DNA from: Thysanoteuthis rhombus
Taxonomy: Eukaryota; Mollusca; Cephalopoda; Oegopsida; Thysanoteuthidae
NCBI GenBank assembly: GCA_963457665.1
Contig: OY735209.1
Span: 63,379,116-63,443,115, forward strand
Reading direction: 5' to 3'
Length of the DNA: 64,000 bases
The position numbers and the translations under genes are program-made. This document shows, one piece after another, positions 59,590-64,000 of this stretch (the stretch's first letter is position 1; each line of letters starts with the position of its first letter). A model generated the notes under the pieces. It was not told the DNA's origin, ran no database searches, and saw nothing but the letters and a program-made list of their open reading frames with translations.

Positions 59590-59960
59590 TTTGAACCGTG
59601 GAACTCATTAAAATGAACTGGGAACCAGCTTGGAATCGCACAGAGAGTTACAGAAAGAGCAATGTTAAAGATACGGAAAGATCGACATGTATCGGAGAGA
59701 GGATTACTGTGAAGGATATCATACAGATAATTGAACAAAGATGGGCTGGAAATTTAGCAAGAAAAGATGAAAATAGATGTTTTGAAAGGACAAGCGATGA
59801 AGCAGTAAACACAGTAGGAAAAGACGGAACACAAGATTGATTGATGAATTAGGAAAGGTTTGAAAGTGACATATAGCGAAAGTTAGCATAATCACAGCGG
59901 TCATGGAAAGAGATGAGAAGGGTTCCATCAAGCAGGGAATTTGAAGAGACTGCTGCTGAT
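59590..59960 (+). mobile_element. RTE/BovB-like LINE C-terminal fragment (second lineage)
   Basis: The frame at 59598-59840 carries ITVKDIIQIIEQRWAGNLAR and KDENRCFERT, the W-x-G-x-x-AR C-terminal signature in the form expected for the 47040-48010 lineage. The upstream TESYRKSNVKDTERST segment corresponds to ALRATERPVL there. It ends with GATGATGATGAG. Short and 5'-truncated. Confidence 0.65.
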
Positions 59961-60449
59961 GATGATGAGAACAATCTAAATCTGGAATGCTATGTCAGAT
60001 GTTTTTCAGTCAGGGCAATGAATGAAATTCAATGTTGTAAATTGAAAAAAACTTTCGATCTAATTGATATTCATGAGCGAACCAAATACAATACAATCAT
60101 AATAATCTCCACTTTTACTCTGCCCTTGCCTCCTTTCTTCCCTTCCTATTTCCTGGTCTATTTCCACTCACTTACTTTTGTCTTTATCTCTTTTTTTCCA
60201 CAAGAGATAAGGTTTGCGTATCTTACCAAGATGTGGTTAGGGATGAAGGTTTTGGTGAGGTAGGATTTAGTTTTTTCCAAATTAATTGAACTGTTGTCTA
60301 AGTAAACAAATGAATTTGAACGGAATAAGCGTAGATTTGTGTCAAAACATAACTAAAATGTAGATTAAATAACATGTAAATAAATTGTAGAGTTTGTTCA
60401 TCGGCTTGGGGCTCGTAAATTAAAGTGGCTAGTTTGTATCTGGCCATGT
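59961..60449. other. No recognisable feature
   Basis: AT-rich. A 116-codon frame (59913-60263) overlaps the LINE end and a T/C-rich patch, without a domain. Confidence 0.45.
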
Positions 60450-60451
60450 TA

Positions 60452-61317
60452 TTAGGTTGGTGCAAAAGTAATTACAGCTTTAAAAAAAATCTAATTCTAA
60501 TATCTGGAATAAACAATCATCTAACTGTGCCTATGCAATATGCAGTTATAAATTGAAGATTCCACCTTATCTATCTGATCAGACATTTCCTTCTCAACTT
60601 TCCATTCAGGTTTATTTGAGGCTGTCAAATCAGATATATTGAGAAGCTAATTCAAGCAATCTTGATACATGCGTTCAAAATAGGACGTAAATCAGCGTAA
60701 ACTGCTTGCAATATCATGAACGTGTTCAGCAGTGTTTAACAGATGTACGGCATTGGTTCTGAAGATTTCGAAATGGGGTGAGGGCGTTGAAAGTAGAGAC
60801 GTCCTCCTGTGATTGACGACATCAAATCAAAGGCCATTATTGAAGCTGAAAATTCAAAACCAGCCAACGGGTCGCAGAGGTACCAAACGCTGACCATACA
60901 GCAGTGGCTCGAGGTTTAACACCAAATAAGAAAAACAAAAAAAGTCCGACAAGTACGTTAAAGGACACTGAATGAATAGCAAAAATGCTTCCTTGTGGTG
61001 CAAATGACCCCTAAGAAATTGAACGAACTGAGCTACGAGACTCTCCAACCGATTATTGCTTATTTAATCATTTCAACCATTCCTCATGCGGAAAGATCGT
61101 CTACGATCAAGCATAAGCTCAAAACGACTTCGAAAAATGTATCGATTTTAGGATCCAAGAATTCTAGGCTCCCGAAATAAATGGACTCGCGTTTAGTTGA
61201 CAAAAATGTGTAGATTCAGAAAGTTTTCAATCTCGATCGATAACTTCTATTCTTAGCTGGAGAATAATGCTTTGAAGCTGATAGTGAAAAACTGCAATTA
61301 TTTTTGCACCAACCAAA
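60452..61317 (+). mobile_element. Mariner-family DNA transposon, internally deleted
   Basis: The left end TTAGGTTGGTGCAAAAGTAA (60452 on) and the right end, read inverted as TTTGGTTGGTGCAAAAATAA, form terminal inverted repeats of about 30 bases. TA dinucleotides lie on both sides (60450-60451 and 61318-61319), the expected target duplication. The sequence resembles the ends of cecropia/Hsmar1-type mariners. At 866 bp it is shorter than the usual ~1.3 kb. Transposase remains include RHWF and FRNG near 60750 (helix-turn-helix region), RPPVIDDIKSKAIIEAE near 60800-60855, and NADHTAVARGL near 60880. Stops and frameshifts interrupt it, and the DD-x-D catalytic region could not be found. Confidence 0.9.
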
Positions 61318-61396
61318 TAGATAATTTTAAATGAAATTATTATGATTCAATGAAATTGTTACATAAGTAAATTTGAATGGGATACATCTGAGAAAG

Positions 61397-61397
<1 letters not shown>

Positions 61398-61459
<62 letters not shown>

Positions 61460-61470
61460 TATATACATAC

Positions 61471-61506
<36 letters not shown>
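61398..61506. repeat. (TA)n ... (GT)n compound microsatellite
   Basis: (TA)n at 61398-61455, imperfect ATAC units, then (GT)n at 61486-61506. This is the reverse of the CA-then-TA arrays elsewhere. Confidence 0.95.
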
Positions 61507-62795
61507 ATGTATGTGTATTTAGAGTAAGACAGGGAAATGTTTTGTTCGGATTTAACTCAAATCTAATTGAAATGATTGAATTTAAAAGAATAAATGATAT
61601 GAATAGGGTAGATATGTATTTGGATATTTGGAACAATCTTAGAATCTGTATTTTTCACTTATCTGCTTATGATTGTTTTTGCTGACAGCTTTTTGTTGCT
61701 GTTGCTTTTTGTTTACGCTTAAAATCATGTGCTTAGATTTTTATTCCTAATATCCTTTTGAGTAGTATTGATGTGGTATATAACATAACAGGAAAATTTT
61801 TTTTTGCGCCGGGATTTGGTATGAGTCCTGATCTTTTGTCTTGGGGTATCTTGGTACCGGGAAAAGTTGTAATTGCTAATTCTAATTCTAGTGGAAGGAT
61901 GCATCCCTTGAAATGGTGTATACTGGTACAGTTTGTATTTTTTTTTACATCCCATGCTATTTTTGTTTGTTTTTTTAAAAAGCTTTTTTGATATTGTTGA
62001 TGTGAGCCTGTACTTTTGTTCGGAGATTATTGTTTGTGTTGATATCCCCTTCGTTTCCATGTTCCTTCTGTTATCCCCATGTTGTTTCTGTGTTTCTTAG
62101 GATTTGCTTGTTGTTAGGCATTCAATATTGAATTGCAGACTATTTTGTTTCAATTAGCATGACGATATTTTGTAGTTACAGTGGCGGTCGTTATTATTGG
62201 TTGATGCTGGTTGTGTTTTTTTTTTTGTAATTCTCTAAATTTGGGATGTGTTTTCTACGTAACTATTACTAAATTTTTATACATTTCTGTTAAAAACTTG
62301 TAAAAAAATGTCTATTTGATCATGGATAGTGTTTATCGATCTTACTAAGGAATATTCTACCTATATTTGTGCTCAAAGTTTCGTTTCATCATGAATTGAA
62401 TTGAACCTTCAGAAGTTTCTTTTTTTTCTGTTATTTCCCTCTTTCTGCATGGAATGACTTTTAGTGTTGGAAAAACGTTATTTTTGGTGCTCTTTCGTAT
62501 TTTTTCAATGCTGCGGCAGAGGAATTCGCTTGACGATAAGGTTGGTTGGTTCGTTGGGTGTGTTTATGTGTTTTGATACACTGTTTTCCTTTTTAAATGG
62601 TTACTAAATCTCCTTTTTTGAAGCTGAAGGTTATATACAGGGAATATACTTCTTTAGATTTAGGTTTTTTTTCGATTTTGAATATTATTTGTTTAAAAGT
62701 TTTCGTGATGTCGCGCCTTATTCTATGAGTTTTTGTCTGTTGCAGTTTCTTAGAATTACTAGATGAGAAACTTTTTCTAACGATGGGGATTTTCA
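61507..62795. other. T-rich region, unassigned
   Basis: Plus strand strongly T-rich. The minus strand has a 111-codon frame (61725-62060) and, in another frame, a VQAHINNIKKAF-like stretch. The A-rich coding-strand look resembles the decayed retroelements in this window, but no motif could be assigned. Confidence 0.3.
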
Positions 62796-62797
62796 GT

Positions 62798-63060
62798 TAA
62801 TTACTGCCGAAGGCCTAAATAAGGCCTCAGGTCCCAATGAGAGATTAAAAATTGCAGCACTAAACAAAAAGTTCATTGGACAACGAGGGTGCTGGGCAGA
62901 AACAGGATTAAGACATACAAAGCTATTTCAAACCTGTGTTGAAAGTACTTCTATTGATTTATTCAGAAGAACGATCTTTTTTTTCATTTTTTTTCCATAA
63001 ATCTATCATTGTCCCTATAATTGAAAGAGCCCCATTCCAAAACTGGGTTGTCCTGGTAAG
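62798..63060 (+). mobile_element. Possible LINE reverse transcriptase remnant
   Basis: LNKASGPNERLKIAALNKKF recalls the KASGPDGI segment near the start of non-LTR reverse transcriptase domains. Only this one word supports the call and the rest cannot be aligned. Confidence 0.25.
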
Positions 63061-63354
63061 ACAAAAAAATTGTACATAAATCCTCAAGTTAACATATTTA
63101 TGATAGTGAACTTACTTAAAAGCAGTGTTGGCCAACCATTAAGCTCGATGCCATTTTCTCTGTTTAATTGCACAATATCGGGAGACAAAAAAAAGAAACA
63201 CTATAGTGAACCAAGTAATATTGGGGGACACCCGTACCAATATATCAAAAGTATATTTGATTAGTAAACTCTCTCCTTCTGTCTTCTTTTCTCTCTCTAT
63301 GTATGTGCGAGCATCTTTATGTTAATATATATATCTACATCTATACAAAAGTAT

Positions 63355-63750
63355 ATGGATATTACTTCTGCAAAATCCTTTCCATAATAGACTAAATATC
63401 ATATTAAACAACCTGACGCCTGACTCCAACCCATAAGATTATCACTATCAATACAGAATACCCAAACTGCCCACAAGTCCCAACACACTCCTATGAGCCA
63501 AATGAATACGATATGACCTCATCAAATGTTTCATAACCACCCTGAGGACATCCCATCCAGCCTCACATCCCGGAATGGGAAATTATAATCATATTAAAAG
63601 AAAAAAACAAAAACGAATGGACAAGAAAAAAATGAATTACCAATTACCTTTTGGAAATTTGAAAAGAAACTGACAATTGAAATTTAATCAGACTGACTGC
63701 ATCTCCAATAATGTCAGATCCGTTAATCTTTGGTACATTTCTTGATAATG
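63355..63750 (+). repeat. Interspersed repeat C, copy 2
   Basis: TAAGATTATCACTATCAATA, CATCCCATCCAGCCTCACAT, CCGGAATGGGAAATTATAAT and CTGACTGCATCTCCAATAAT match the ordered words of 48585-48950. Unclassified. Confidence 0.55.
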
Positions 63751-64000
63751 AAACTATCCACTATATTATCTCAAATGATTCTTCAAAACACAGATTCCTG
63801 ATCATCAGTCCCTCCCTGTTTCAATCGCCTTATTCTATTACACATATTTCTGTCCCCGCCTGATCTGTCCAATTGGCAATGAGTCTCCCGGAGACCTGAC
63901 CCCTTGATGACCCATAATCATACAAGCCATTAACCAATTCTCAAAATAGCCGTCACCATCAATTCAGTTCGCTGAGCCAAAGCAGCAGAATTGACTTAAA
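63751..64000. other. No recognisable feature
   Basis: Window end. No gene or known repeat seen. It may continue repeat C, but copy 1 does not show this part clearly. Confidence 0.4.

Noticed and set aside
59199-59738. 179-codon minus-strand frame
   Set aside because: Spans decayed tRNA-like repeat and the antisense of a LINE fragment. No domain was seen.

Overview
This 64 kb window looks like AT-rich, repeat-filled, gene-poor DNA from an invertebrate animal. The evidence is long (TA)n, (CA)n, (GA)n and (ATC)n microsatellites, many decayed RTE-like LINE copies, Penelope-like retroelement fossils, a mariner remnant and several tRNA-derived SINE-like sequences. The mix resembles cephalopod mollusc genomes (octopus or squid). 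That placement is an inference from repeat content, because no conserved host gene was recognised. No rRNA gene, functional tRNA gene, CRISPR array, operon or complete host gene was found.

Layout. 0.6-7 kb: copies of an unclassified interspersed repeat (here called the AB repeat), a purine-rich tract and two RTE-like LINE fragments, one of which splits an AB copy. 7-18 kb: a tRNA-like SINE candidate, a 2.2 kb plus-strand RTE-like LINE (11.86-14.04 kb), a SINE with a good B box (15.2 kb) and another LINE 3' end (16.8 kb). 18-19.7 kb: a minus-strand Penelope-like fossil. 20-21 kb: (TA)n/(GA)n arrays with a fragment shared with the 15.2 kb SINE. 22 kb: an AB-repeat half joined to a LINE end. 25.5-27.1 kb: a 5'-truncated LINE with an intact 391-codon frame, lying inside a (TTA)n array. 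It carries a CCHC motif and a restriction-like endonuclease and resembles Dong/R4 elements. It is the only long, undamaged reading frame in the window.

28.9-43.1 kb: further RTE-like LINEs on the minus strand, including one nearly full-length copy (35.7-38.6 kb). Also here are a 55-bp tandem array next to a tRNA-like sequence (32.4-32.8 kb), more AB repeats, a small candidate exon (31.7 kb) and an unidentified open region (30.8-31.3 kb). 44.2-45.1 kb: a long pyrimidine-rich tract. 47-55.5 kb: a second LINE lineage, a repeat shared with 63 kb, LINE 3' ends with (GAT)n tails and a second Penelope-like fossil. 57.4-58.9 kb: diverged tandem repeats of about 340 bp carrying tRNA-like promoter boxes on the minus strand. 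60.45-61.32 kb: a mariner with both terminal repeats, TA target duplications and a shortened, broken transposase.

Nothing here works together as a pathway. The window reads as a stratigraphy of insertions: old AB repeats are split by LINEs, and microsatellites have grown inside or at the ends of elements. The best candidates for undescribed biology are the AB repeat, the tRNA-like tandem array, the LINE housed in a (TAA)n array, and the 55-bp two-step tandem repeat.
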